A DNA stretch of 64,000 nucleotides. It comes from Gloeophyllum trabeum ATCC 11539. Its lineage: Eukaryota; Basidiomycota; Agaricomycetes; Gloeophyllales; Gloeophyllaceae. Shown here piece by piece: positions 44,977 to 54,421 of the stretch. Under the pieces are notes generated by a model. That model was given only the letters and a program-made list of their open reading frames with translations, was not told the origin of the DNA and made no database searches. The stretch spans positions 1,781,384 to 1,845,383 of the forward strand of contig NW_006920412.1 in NCBI RefSeq assembly GCF_000344685.1. The letters are read 5' to 3'. Made by a program: the position numbers and the translations under genes. Each line of letters starts with the position of its first letter. The stretch's first letter is position 1.

Positions 44977-45586
44977 ATGTCCTTATTATCACTATGGCGC
45001 TTTCCGTCAATAACAAGCGGCCTCTTTTCTCCAGCTGGTGAGCGCTTTGCACCCTCAAGCGTAGCTCTTCTCACTGTCTTTGCAGGTCTAGGGTCCGTGC
45101 GTACGGCCACCAAGCGTGCTGGAGGTACCGTCCGTAACGGCGGTGGCTCTCCCGGAAAGCGTCTCGGTGTGAAGAAGTTCTCGGGTATGACCTTTCAGGC
45201 TCTTCTCATTGTAAGCTGAGACCGAAGCTTCCACCAGATCAATATGTCATCCCGGGCAACATCATAGTCCGTCAAAGAGGCACACAATTTCACCCTGGAC
45301 AGCATGTGAGCTTTGTAGTCTTCGTCATCGAGTTTTGACCTTGACTCGTGCTCTACTCTGCTAGGTAAAAATGGGGCGAGACCACACCATCTATGCCACA
45401 GTCCCAGGCTACGTTCGCTTTTACAAGGAGAAGTGGATGCGGGGCGAGCGGAAATTTGTTGGGGTTGTCCTGGAACGGGGAGAGCGGTTGCCTCGAGATG
45501 ACACAGCTCTAGGTCGCAGTCGGTATTTCGGGCTTGTCAATCTCGCTGCTCGTTCGACGAGTACACCAATACAGAAGACGGCTTGA
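44977..45586 (+). CDS. Mitochondrial ribosomal protein bL27m
   Basis: Starts at ATG 44977 (MSLLSLWRFPSITSGLF), a good mitochondrial presequence, and ends at TGA 45584-45586. The bL27 core is RTATKRAGGTVRNGGGSPGK, RLGVKKFSGDQYVIPGNIIV, RQRGTQFHPGQHVKMGRDHT and IYATVPGYVRFYKEKW. bL27m (yeast Mrp7) is near the peptidyl transferase centre of the mitochondrial large subunit. Three introns were placed by phase (after PAG, after FSG and after GQH). The C-terminal tail after RGERLPRDDT is fungal-specific. The first acceptor choice at the GLGSV junction preserves the reading frame. Confidence 0.93.
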
Positions 45587-45935
45587 ATACTGCAGGTCGC
45601 TGTCATGGTCTGGCTTACTCCGGTGATACCAGTGTGTTGAACTGCTTCATTCGTGAGAGTTTTTGTCTCCTCGTTAGTTGCACGGTTGACGTCCTGGCGG
45701 TAAGTTACAATCACAAAGCCTTGGGCAAGATATTTAGTTTGCATTGCTGTTCCCAAGCTGTTTCACTGGTCGGTTGGGAGCTTTCCCTGCCAATGATCTA
45801 TTTGCGGCTCAGCCTCTCAGAAGCAAGTGCCTCTGGTCTAAATATAGCCTGCATCTGAACTACATAGACAGCAACCATGAGGGCACTAATTCTGCACCCA
45901 GCTTCCCATCGCTCAGCTACTGCGTATACAACAAC
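45587..45935. other. Intergenic region between bL27m and DUF3074 gene
   Basis: 349 bp between two plus-strand genes. It should hold the bL27m 3' UTR and the next promoter. No gene or repeat is visible. Confidence 0.5.
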
Positions 45936-46910
45936 ATGTCTGGATTTCAGCTGAATATCACGCCGTTGAAGCCGTCTGGTGAGTGCTCTGTGCAAGTTGC
46001 ATCCGCGCCTCTGACGTATTCTCTAGAAATTCCACCTGAGGATACGATCCTAGCGGCTGCCAGAGAGGTACTGGAGTCGACAAAGACGTGGAAACAAGGC
46101 AAATCGTTCCACAAGAACACCGTTAAGACTTATTCCCGCCCCAAAGGGCCGAACGATAGTGCGGCCTGGTACTGCAGAGTTAGCGAGCATACTACGGAGG
46201 ACGCCACTTTTGACGAGTTCTGGGATAAGCTTGGCCACGATAAAGCCCAGAATGAGAAGGAGTGCGTCCACATCACTATCATAGATACGCAAGCCATGAA
46301 CTAGAGCGCCAGATTCATCGAAGACATCAAGAAGGTCACCCTCGTCAAGCGCATCTCGGACACCCAGGCTATATGGAGCATGTTCTACAACTTTCCGCCC
46401 CCGATTTCTCCCCGCGTCTTCACGGTATTGCAGACTGTGCACCTCGACCAGTCATCACCGCGTACAGGGTATTACTCAGTTCATTAGCACATGCCGCGCC
46501 CTCTTATCGTACCTTTATCCCGGATACAGGCTCATCGTCTCCATCCCGATGGATTTAAGTGGGGATCCCGAGCTGTGTCAATTACAGGAGAAAGGTGTAA
46601 TGGGCCGCTATGTCAGCGTTGAGCGTATTCAAGAACTCGGGGACGGCAAGGTCGAATGGCGCATGGCCACCTCGAGTACCCCTGGTGGACGAATTCCTCA
46701 ATTCGTAGCAGACAGGAGCATGGCGGGTAAAATCTCAGACGTCAGTGTAACTTATTAGCCATAGGCTAGTCAGCTGATTCCCTTGCGTCCTTGTAGGACG
46801 TCCCGCATTTCTTACACTGGTTCCACAGTGTCCGATCTCCTAGCAAAACTGAGGCAGCTCCTTCGTCAGAGTCTGCCAGCATCCCCGCCCCTGCTGCTAC
46901 CCAGGGCTAG
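45936..46910 (+). CDS. DUF3074 protein (START-like fold)
   Basis: ATG 45936 to TAG 46908-46910, with four introns. After MSGFQLNITPLKPSEIPPED come DTILAAAREVLESTKTWKQG, KTYSRPKGPNDSAAWYCRVS and EHTTEDATFDEFWDKLGHDK, then DIKKVTLVKRISDTQAIWSM and FYNFPPPISPRVFTVLQTVH; later VEWRMATSSTPGGRIPQF and a final VPHFLHWFHSVRS. This order matches the fungal DUF3074 family, whose fold is of the START/polyketide-cyclase type and probably binds a lipid. No biochemical function is established. The GGGTATTAC donor for the third intron was chosen because it preserves the LIVSIPMDLSGDPE frame. Convergent with the glutamine-synthetase-like gene, 141 bp. Confidence 0.88.
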
Positions 46911-47051
46911 ATTCCCCTGGATCGGGAACATGGCCAAGATTCCATTGTACTCTTAGAATAACTGATACCTCTCACTGGATATGCTTAGGGACCATCTATA
47001 CCGGAATATTGTTGTACACAGAGAATGGGATCATCGAGACTATTTTCTGGG

Positions 47052-49272
47052 CTATGCCAACTCGAAATACCGTTCAACTGAGAGGTAGGATTCGTCAAGG
47101 ACAATGAAAGAATGAAAGGAGAATGGCTTGCCTTCCCAGTCTGTTACAGCCTCTTTCCAGAGTTTCACTTCATGCTTTCTCGTTCCTCCGAAGTGCTCTA
47201 CAAAGTCGTTCCCGAAGACCGCTTCTTCCCGCGCGATGCTCTCGGTTCGCATCATCCTCTCGGTAGAGGATTCTAGCGACAACGGCAGCATTTTGACCTA
47301 TTCTAGGTTCAGCATCGTTACACAGGTTAGGACTGCGAGCGATCCTACCTTGCCTGTAGCCTTATCCTCCGGCTTCATGTGGCCGATGGGAGGACATGGC
47401 AGACTCAATTTCTTCTCGATCCCCCTCAAACCAAGTGAGAAGATCGCGCTCAGCGCGAAGTAAGGATTCATGTCCGCGCCGGGCACACGGACTTCGAACC
47501 GAGTTGCAGCTGGCGGTACTCCTGGAGGGGAGATGATACGGATAGACGCTCCTCGGGAGTCGTAGCCGTAAGTCACGGCGTTCGGTGCCCAGAAGGCTTC
47601 TCCTCCAGAAAGTCGCTTGTAGCTGTTTATATTAGGAACTAACTATAATGTTGAAAGAGGTCAGAGCTGTCGCCAGCCATTTTGGCAACTGGTACACTGA
47701 CCATGGGCATGACTGCACATAGCAGGGTCAGTGCACTGCATGAGTTGACAGCTCAAGGATTTCAGGCGTACCATCGGATATTCCGTCCAGTATTCCAGCA
47801 AGGAACCATTCGGCCGTCTGACTGATGAATTTCGTGTCCTCGTAGGCAGCGCCTGCTCTTCCTGTTTTGAGCTCTTCATCTGACACTGCGAACGCGTTGC
47901 TGCCATCCTCAGTCCGAAGGGACACATGTATGTGGCTGAGGTTTCACCATCAGGACGCATCTACAAGGACGCGCAAGAGATGCGTGAAACGTACCCGCTA
48001 CATCCCGGGAGCTAGAACGGAAAGCTGCAAATGAGTTAAATACGAGCAGAGTGCGTGCATACCTACATTACCCCAGGGCTTGGCCATGAAGCTGGGCATG
48101 ACGCCTCTCTTCATACCGATACTCTTAACCAGGTACTTGAAGAGGATGGCATTGTCGGCCATTCTCAGAGCTGGACCGTATGCGAGTGCAGTCTCGAGGA
48201 CTCCGGGACCAGTTTCCGTATCTGATTCTGGTATCTAAATCACCTCTCTCATTGTAGCGAGCATCGGACGTACGATGACCCTCAATGTCAATCCCAAAAG
48301 CCAAACTCTCCTCGAAGATATCATCAAAGTATTGCATGTTCAACTGAGGACGCAACAGTGAGTATCCGTGCACTGAGACAAATTAGCATCTATACTCTTG
48401 GCGTAACGGTAATATGGACTTACTGCCGGGCGTTAACGGTTGCAGGCCATGGAATCTCTTCTCGGCAAGAGAGTCGGGAGTCTCTGATCTTAGATTAGGT
48501 TGAGCCAACCATTGTTCGAAGACCGTACCTTTGAAGTTATAATACTATGGACAGACACCATCAGCACCCAATATTGTCGCGTGCGTGCTTCACTTTACCT
48601 CATATTCAGCCCCAGCCATGCACATCCAGCCCATGCTGGCAGCTTTGTCGGTGACCTTCTTGATGGTGCTCCGTGGACAAACAGGTATAGGTTCCTTGGT
48701 ATCCGGGTCCAGGAATGAGACAAGGAAGAAAGGCACGTTGTCCTCCCATGGGATTCGGCGATAAGTATTGAGGTCAATGGAGGCTAACAGATCTCTGTAT
48801 CCGTTTGCTCTATTGGAAATAAGCAACTCTGGAGAGTACACTTGGTCATGCATATCCCATCCACTAGTGGGTCGCGGAACATCATTAGACGAACACAATA
48901 CACATAGGAACTTACGGACAAGGTTACGCTGCAGAAACCGAAGCCGTCTGAAGAAGCTGCTGAGAGAAACTTCTCCTTGGACTGCTCCCAAGATGAGCAC
49001 GCGCCGTCAGCGACAGTCTAGAGGCATGCGTACCATGAATTTGCCTCGTAGCACGCCATCGACTGGAGGACAAAGTCAGTCCCACTTGCTTGTGAAGGCT
49101 AAAGTCCCGTACCATCGATTCCTTAAATCCAGGCCACAATCAATAAAAATTGGTTTACCTAGCCCGCGTTCTGCAACATACCTGCGACCTTTACTTTACT
49201 GTCCACGGCAAGAAGCTTTCGCAGCTCCTCCAGATTCTGTGGCGCGTGCTTGGTAGCGATCGATCCGGGCAT
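47052..49272 (-). CDS. Glutamine-synthetase-like protein (fungal GSI/FluG-type)
   Basis: Start ATG 49270-49272, stop TAG 47052-47054. The N-terminal beta-grasp part has LEELRKLLAVDSKVKVAGID, VDGVLRGKFMSKEKF, SDGFGFCSVTFGWDMHD and SPELLISNRANGYRDL. The catalytic part has MGWMCMAGAEYE, PSFMAKPWGNVSGCSGHIHVS, RLSGGEAFWAPNAVTYGYDS, RGASIRIISPPGVPPAATRF and EVRVPGADMNPYFALSAIF, and the end is VERYFELA. The metal-binding E and H residues of GS are in place. These fungal GSI-type proteins are distinct from the ordinary GSII enzyme; glutamine formation is likely but some relatives act on other amines. The gene contains a 9-nt exon and a probable GC-AG intron (see findings). Divergent from the WD-repeat gene, 220 bp. 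Confidence 0.93.
49113..49121 (-). other. 9-nt micro-exon of the glutamine-synthetase-like gene
   Basis: Bases 49113-49121 read GAATCGATG on the minus strand, between an ATTTAAG acceptor and a GTACGG donor. Joined in phase between upstream ...GTCGCAG and downstream TCGATGG..., it gives KVAGIDVDGVLRGK, the conserved GSI segment. Without it the two flanking exons do not join in frame to that motif. Confidence 0.75.
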
Positions 49273-49492
49273 TGCGCTCAATGAGCTTGTCGACTTCGAT
49301 GAACCTGAAGTTGTGCGAGCCTGAGCAGGGCCCTTCGCAGGGCGCGTAGTATTTATCGTTCGGTCGACAACGGGAACAACCTGGGTTAGCGTGACTTGCA
49401 CGAAACACGGGGCTCGATCTGTACCGCGTCATTGGGGACGATAAGAGACGCGCTACAGGCGCGCGTCACTTCTTCGAGAGATATCTGTCTGC

Positions 49493-50909
49493 ATGGAGAT
49501 TACTTCAGAGCAAGCCCCTGCTGCCGCCACTCCAGAGCCGATCCTGAACCTGGCGATACCCAGACCGGTTTCTTGTGTCTCCCAGCTTTCACCCTCCTCT
49601 CTGCTAGTTGGGTCAGGTAAGAGGAGTTCTTGGGTTATCCCTGCCCCACTAAGATCATGAAGGGGATGGTAGTCTTAGAATATACGACCTGTCCAATGGC
49701 CGAGTATGCAAAGCTATCAGAGGCATGAAGGATGAAGTATCCTCTGTACGCTGTCTTAAATCCAAAGGTTTCAACTCCGAGGTTGCCTGGGTAGCAAGTG
49801 GGACCAGCGTGAGTCTGCTCATTACTCCCGTCTACCTTGGTGCTGGTCTGACATGAGATAGATTGCTTGCTTCAGACTCGATGATCCCAAGATGATACTA
49901 TCACTCGACGACGCCCAGGCACAACTTCAGTTGGGCGAGGACGAGGACGACCTAGTAAACGAGGTACGGCTCGCTAGTCTTACCAGAGGTGAGATGCACC
50001 CCTGACTGACATGGTTCAGCTAGCTGGCTTTGAGTCGTAACGGCGCGTATCTCGCCTTCGGCACAGACGCTGGGACGGTTGGCGTCGTGGATCTCTCCAC
50101 GCAGCGAGTGTCTAGAATGAAAGTCCGGCACGAGAACGTGGGTGGTGCCTGGACGTCTATCATAAGTTCCACAAGTTCACTCATTTACGTTGAAACTAGA
50201 TATGCGGAAGTGTCTCCTTCATCCCCGACCGTCCGAACGAACTCATAAGTGGAGGCTACGACTCTGCCGTCCTCCACCACGATTTCGTTCAAAGATCTCT
50301 CCTCTCAAGATTCGACATCGGTAAGTGACTTCTCAGAGGCATCTCACCTGCCGGCCTGAATCTGATATCTTCCGAAGCCGCTACTCCGCCGTCATCTGGT
50401 GTGTCGTTGTCGCCCCCGTTCATATTGTCAATCTCGCTCTCCACAAATGGTCTCGTTGCTGTCGGAACGGCAGACGGACGGGTATGGATAGGCGCAGGCG
50501 GTGAGAAAACGCCATCTGCAGGGAAGAAGAAAAGGAGTAGGAAATGGGAAGGCCTGAAAGAGGATGAGGGTCTCTGGATTAACGTGACGGAGGGACCGGT
50601 CGTCGCAGTGTGAGCTGACTGGACGTCCTTCTCTTGCGCATCTCGCTGAAGTGACTCTTCAGGACCTTCGTTGATCCATGTTCACTTATGACGTGCACCC
50701 TGTTGGGCACTCTTGTGATGTACTCTCTGACAAGACAAGAGGAGCGTCTTGTCGCCACTCGTCAGTGGGAAAGAGAGTCTAAAGGTCTCTTCAAGGCCAA
50801 TACCATGTCGGTTGATCAAAATCACACAGTCGTGGGCGGCTTCGACAAAGATGGGAAGGGTTTATTCCATGTCTGGACTACTAAATACGCAGCTCTAGCT
50901 GTAACTTGA
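49493..50909 (+). CDS. WD-repeat protein (WDR53-like)
   Basis: ATG 49493 to TGA 50907-50909, with introns of 45-60 bp. The protein starts MEITSEQAPAAATPEPIL, then WD-type blades: SLLVGS, DGSLRIYDLSNG, KDEVSSVRCLKS, VASGTS, FRLDDPKMILSLD, ALSRNGAYLAFGTDAGTVGV, VDLSTQRVSRMKVRHENV, then a Lys/Arg-rich insertion (GKKKRSRKWEG) and a final FHVWTTKYAALAVT. The lengths and order resemble WDR53 and fungal relatives, but identity between members is low, so I leave the name open. WD proteins are mostly scaffolds; WDR53 has been linked to CUL4-DDB1 ligases. It lies 58 bp from the stop of the next gene. Confidence 0.75.
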
Positions 50910-50967
50910 TTATACAAAATCCTTAAAGTACGACAGTAAATCGCAATACCACGCCCTAGCCATCTGA

Positions 50968-52027
50968 TCAAGCCTCGCTCGGCTTTTGTCTTTTGTCTTC
51001 TTCAATCTGTGCTTCCAGCCTGCGTATCCGCCTGAGGTAGGCGTCCCTCTCTTGACGCAATCTTTCCAAGAACACGTCATCGGGTATCTTACTGAAGCCA
51101 AAGAGCCCCAAGATGCGTTCACTGAAAGACTGTCGAGGCTCTGACGGTCCCGGGTCGTCCCGCGGCAGCAATGTCTCTGTCGGTCTTGGAGCCTGCACGG
51201 GCGGTTGGCTCCCGGTCGTTTCGGATTCTCTGAGGCGCCGCGAGATGTACTTGAGTCGTTGAACGAAGAACTCATTGTAACCGAGCTGTAGTAGTCCGCA
51301 TAATATAGTTCCCGTGGTTATGCCCGGAAGGACCCCTGCCCGACCGCCTATGGCAACGAGGCTTATTAGACCATAAGAAGGTGCGTGAGTGTACATGGAA
51401 GGACACACGTTTCCATGCATTGAGAATTCCTCCTGTGAATGCTCCGCTCAAGGTGGTATCTAGCATCTTGTGCGATCTCATATCTGACCAGGACAGCTGC
51501 TCCCGCCCAGATGGAACAGGTTCACCGGTAGACTTGGATAGACGACGCGTCTCGAGTTCGCGTCTCCGGCGATCGCACTGCTTGCCAGTCATAGTAGACA
51601 GCAGGAGCGGGCTGATCACATACTCCCTTGCACCTGTTTCGTGATTAGCTGCAGTTCATACACAGCTTGTCAAGCACATAGCGTACTGAAAAATACAGCT
51701 GCTGCTAGGCCGCTATTGAGAGCAGCTGACCCAGCAAGCAATCCAGGATGAGCGATGCGCCTGCTGAAGGCTCCATATAAACCCGTGAACGTCGCAGCCG
51801 TTGCCGCTGAAGTGGAGACGAACATGAGCACGAAGTTCAACAAATATGTATTCAGCCAAAGAAAGACGAACGTGCATGTTGCTAAAGTACCAAGTGCGAC
51901 TGTCACTGGCGCGTCGGGGTCCATCTCTCTAGCAAGCAAGGCACGTAGCAGTAGAGGTGACACTGACCCTGATCGACCTTGGAGAGCAAGGCTCGAAATA
52001 TTGCTCCTTCCTTTCCTGGTATGTCAT
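50968..52027 (-). CDS. Predicted multi-pass membrane protein with Tim17-like glycine segment
   Basis: Stop TGA at 50968-50970; the 5' end is uncertain, with an ATG at 52025-52027 used here. Hydrophobic segments TVALGTLATCTFVFLWLNT, LLNFVLMFVSTSAATAATF and LAGSAALNSGLAAAVFFS are followed by the block TTLSGAFTGGILNAWKRGRA and GVLPGITTGTILCGLLQLGY, which looks like the GxxxG pattern of Tim17/Tim22/Tim23 proteins. The C-terminus has a Pro/Glu-rich linker and a short coiled coil (DDVFLERLRQERDAYLRR). This would suit an inner-membrane or outer-membrane mitochondrial protein; the family is not certain. Exon 1 is unresolved, since two start/phase choices join to the MDPDAPV exon. Confidence 0.65.
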
Positions 52028-52279
52028 GGCTCGGAGGTAGCTTTACTGCGCCCCCGTGCAAACATGTACAAATATACCATATTGAGAAGAATGTCACGTG
52101 ATGCCGGCAAACGCGGGCTTCCTGCCGCGCGCGTGTCCGGCCAGTAAGAGTGTCTTCAAGTCTGGACTAAGAGGGTCATATAGACCGGGCAAAATAGATT
52201 TTCATTGAAATCTATATAGCTGTGATACATGTGGCTGACAAGGATAATATAAAAGCTAACAGTAAGGAAAATTAATAAA

Positions 52280-52291
52280 CCCTAACCCTAA
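52280..52291. repeat. Two telomere-type CCCTAA units
   Basis: CCCTAACCCTAA is two perfect copies of the telomere hexamer used by most filamentous fungi (TTAGGG on the other strand). Two copies alone are weak evidence of an interstitial telomere scar. Confidence 0.4.
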
Positions 52292-52312
52292 AAGCACAAA
52301 TCGAAGGATTCT

Positions 52313-52388
52313 GCAACGGTAGGATTTGAACTTCAGACGTCCAGCACTCAAGACAGGCCGCGTAACCGCTTCACTAAAGAGCCAATGC
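52313..52388 (-). repeat. Degenerate tRNA-like element (SINE head or pseudo-tRNA)
   Basis: On the minus strand an A-box-like TAGTGAAGCGG (52366-52376) and a B-box-like AGTTCAAATCC (52322-52332) are 33 bp apart. A poor anticodon arm with TGA could be drawn, but the T-stem and acceptor stem do not pair. It is therefore not a working tRNA gene. Confidence 0.45.
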
Positions 52389-52727
52389 AGATCTCATGCA
52401 TTAAAATAATATGATGGCAATATAATAGCCGTTTACTTAATACGGCTGGGTCCAGTTATTTTTAGTGACGCGGCCGGAGGGGTCGGAGGTCACATGATAT
52501 TCTTCTCGAAAAGGTAATATTTGGTCGTGTTTACGCGGGGGCGCAATAGCAAAGACGATGGCTCGGTGCCCAAATAAGGCAAACCTCTGTGGATCGCATC
52601 CCGCAACTCTGGATGACTGGCTGCAAAGACTCTGACATGCATATTATACTCTACAGGAATCGAATATCGCTGATCTACACGTGTGGCACAGGAACAGATA
52701 TATTTACGGCCAGGAAACAGCCCAACA

Positions 52728-54125
52728 TTAGACCGTGCGCAAGAGCAAGTCGGAGCTGAACGGTCGCCAAATATTCGCAGTGTGATCTGAAGCACCCACA
52801 GACGCTTCCACTTGGATGCCTCGCCATGAACAAGCCTCCAGCCAGAAATCCCAGACAGACACGAAACAAGCAGGGGGTTCATCTTCATACGGCGCCCAAT
52901 TGAAAGGGAGTACTAAGCGGATGCGCTCGAGAACCGGGAATGTCGTCTCACTTGCCAGAGTGAGCAAACTGATACGGAGGTAGTCGATCGACAGAGAATT
53001 GGCCTGATTATACCACGATACGGGGCGCGAAAAGTCCGGACAACCCTCAATTGTGATGCGCTTGAGATGGTGTTGGGTGGGCGCTCGATCGAATGGCACG
53101 AATATAACTCCTTCAAAGTTGAGGCTGAGTTCCGTCAGGTTTGGGCAGAGCGACAGAGCCGGCACGATTAGCGCCACTCTAGGCACTGACAGATACTGAA
53201 GGCTAGTTCCCCATGCGCTGAGGTGTTGAGTTAGATGTACGATGTCTGTGGTGGAGTAGTATTGGAGAGATGGTAGGCCCCAGTCCAGCGTAAACTTTGA
53301 GTTACGAAAGTCCGTTATCAAGGTCCGGAGTCTCGGCAGATAAAGGGACGAAGCCTTGCTCTCACGAAGCATCTTGAGCGGGGGAAGAAGCCAAAGAACC
53401 TCTACATCGGAGACTTGTGAGACAATACTTGTCAGAAAGGGTATTTCACCCCGTAGTTCCAGCCTCTTCAGTTTCTTGAGGTTTGCCAGTGGTACAAGGG
53501 CCTTCATGAAAGTGTCCGGGTAGAAGAGGTATGCCTCAGCAACACAATGAGCCGTAGAGAAAGTTACGAGATTGGGGCAGTCCTGCAGAAGGGAACACAA
53601 AGAGTTGGTATGGTCATCTTCCCACAGGTGTACGTCCTCTAGCGCGAGATCAATCCGGGAAGTCCAAAAACCGCAGCCCCGGTGAGTTGAGTGAGGCTTG
53701 CCACGACCGATTGCATCCTTGAATTGAGTTGCTTGTTCGCCATTCCTGATCACGACATGTTCGTACAGAAATTCCGCGATGAAGGTATGCCAAGACTTAG
53801 AAACGAGACTGAGAGAGAGCTTCGTGGCCATAGCGTGCCGATAACGAGCAAAGAAATTTATCCCGTGCTCATCCCTGGAGTAGGCAATGAGAGAATCATG
53901 GTCCATCACGTCAGTTGCGCCAGGGATCCAGGTAGCCAGCCGTAGAATGATTAACCATATTTCCGGGGGTAATTTGGGAGAAAGGGTCGATACAGTAGTA
54001 CTTCTGTTGCATTTCACCTGAACAGGCACCATGCGTAAAGAGGAGTAAGATGTGGTGGCGCTGCCCAAGACGTTGGAACCGGCCAAGATATGCAACACAC
54101 GAGTTAGCGACATATCTTGCAACAT
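52728..54125 (-). CDS. F-box-like protein with leucine-rich region
   Basis: Open frame with start ATG 54123-54125 (MLQDMSLTRVLHILAG) and stop 52728-52730; a shorter form could start at MVPVQVKCNRS. Near the N-terminus PKLPPEIWLIILRLATWIPG and LSLVSKSWHTFIAEFLYEHV give the F-box-like helix pattern (LPPEIW...VSKSW). The C-terminal part has repeated Leu-rich segments such as LKKLKRLELRGEIP, PRLRTLITDFRNS and PNLTELSLNFEGV. F-box proteins in Agaricomycetes are numerous and most recruit substrates to SCF ligases through Skp1, whose gene is in this window. The substrate is unknown. Divergent from UTP21, about 296 bp. Confidence 0.8.
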   Translation of the reverse strand: MLQDMSLTRVLHILAGSNVLGSATTSYSSLRMVPVQVKCNRSTTVSTLSPKLPPEIWLIILRLATWIPGATDVMDHDSLIAYSRDEHGINFFARYRHAMATKLSLSLVSKSWHTFIAEFLYEHVVIRNGEQATQFKDAIGRGKPHSTHRGCGFWTSRIDLALEDVHLWEDDHTNSLCSLLQDCPNLVTFSTAHCVAEAYLFYPDTFMKALVPLANLKKLKRLELRGEIPFLTSIVSQVSDVEVLWLLPPLKMLRESKASSLYLPRLRTLITDFRNSKFTLDWGLPSLQYYSTTDIVHLTQHLSAWGTSLQYLSVPRVALIVPALSLCPNLTELSLNFEGVIFVPFDRAPTQHHLKRITIEGCPDFSRPVSWYNQANSLSIDYLRISLLTLASETTFPVLERIRLVLPFNWAPYEDEPPACFVSVWDFWLEACSWRGIQVEASVGASDHTANIWRPFSSDLLLRTV

Positions 54126-54421
54126 ATGTAAATCCTTTCTTTTCGTCCTGATTTCCTGAGTACAGTTCAGCAACCAAAAAGGTATAGCAACTTACACTAA
54201 GAAAGGAGCCCAGTTGCGTCGGTGGAAAGAGGCAGACAAAGGGCCAACGCGACTGAACCGGATGAAGTGTGGCTATTATGGATGAGATCTGAGGCCTGAG
54301 GACGCGTCGCGACACGCCACAGAATTTAAAATACCTGACACAATGCCTTACGTAATGAGAAATTATCTGTAGATCTTCTGAAGTTAGGCCTCAGACGCCA
54401 CCGAAAACAAGGTGGACTACG

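Larger units (their letters stand above)
52028..52727. other. Intergenic region with SINE-like and telomere-like fragments
   Basis: 700 bp between two minus-strand genes. It contains a tRNA-like fragment (52313-52388) next to a short CCCTAACCCTAA stretch at 52280-52291. The remainder shows nothing I can name. Confidence 0.5.

Noticed and set aside
52313..52388. Functional tRNA gene at 52.3 kb
   Set aside because: A and B boxes are recognisable but the T-stem and acceptor stem do not pair.
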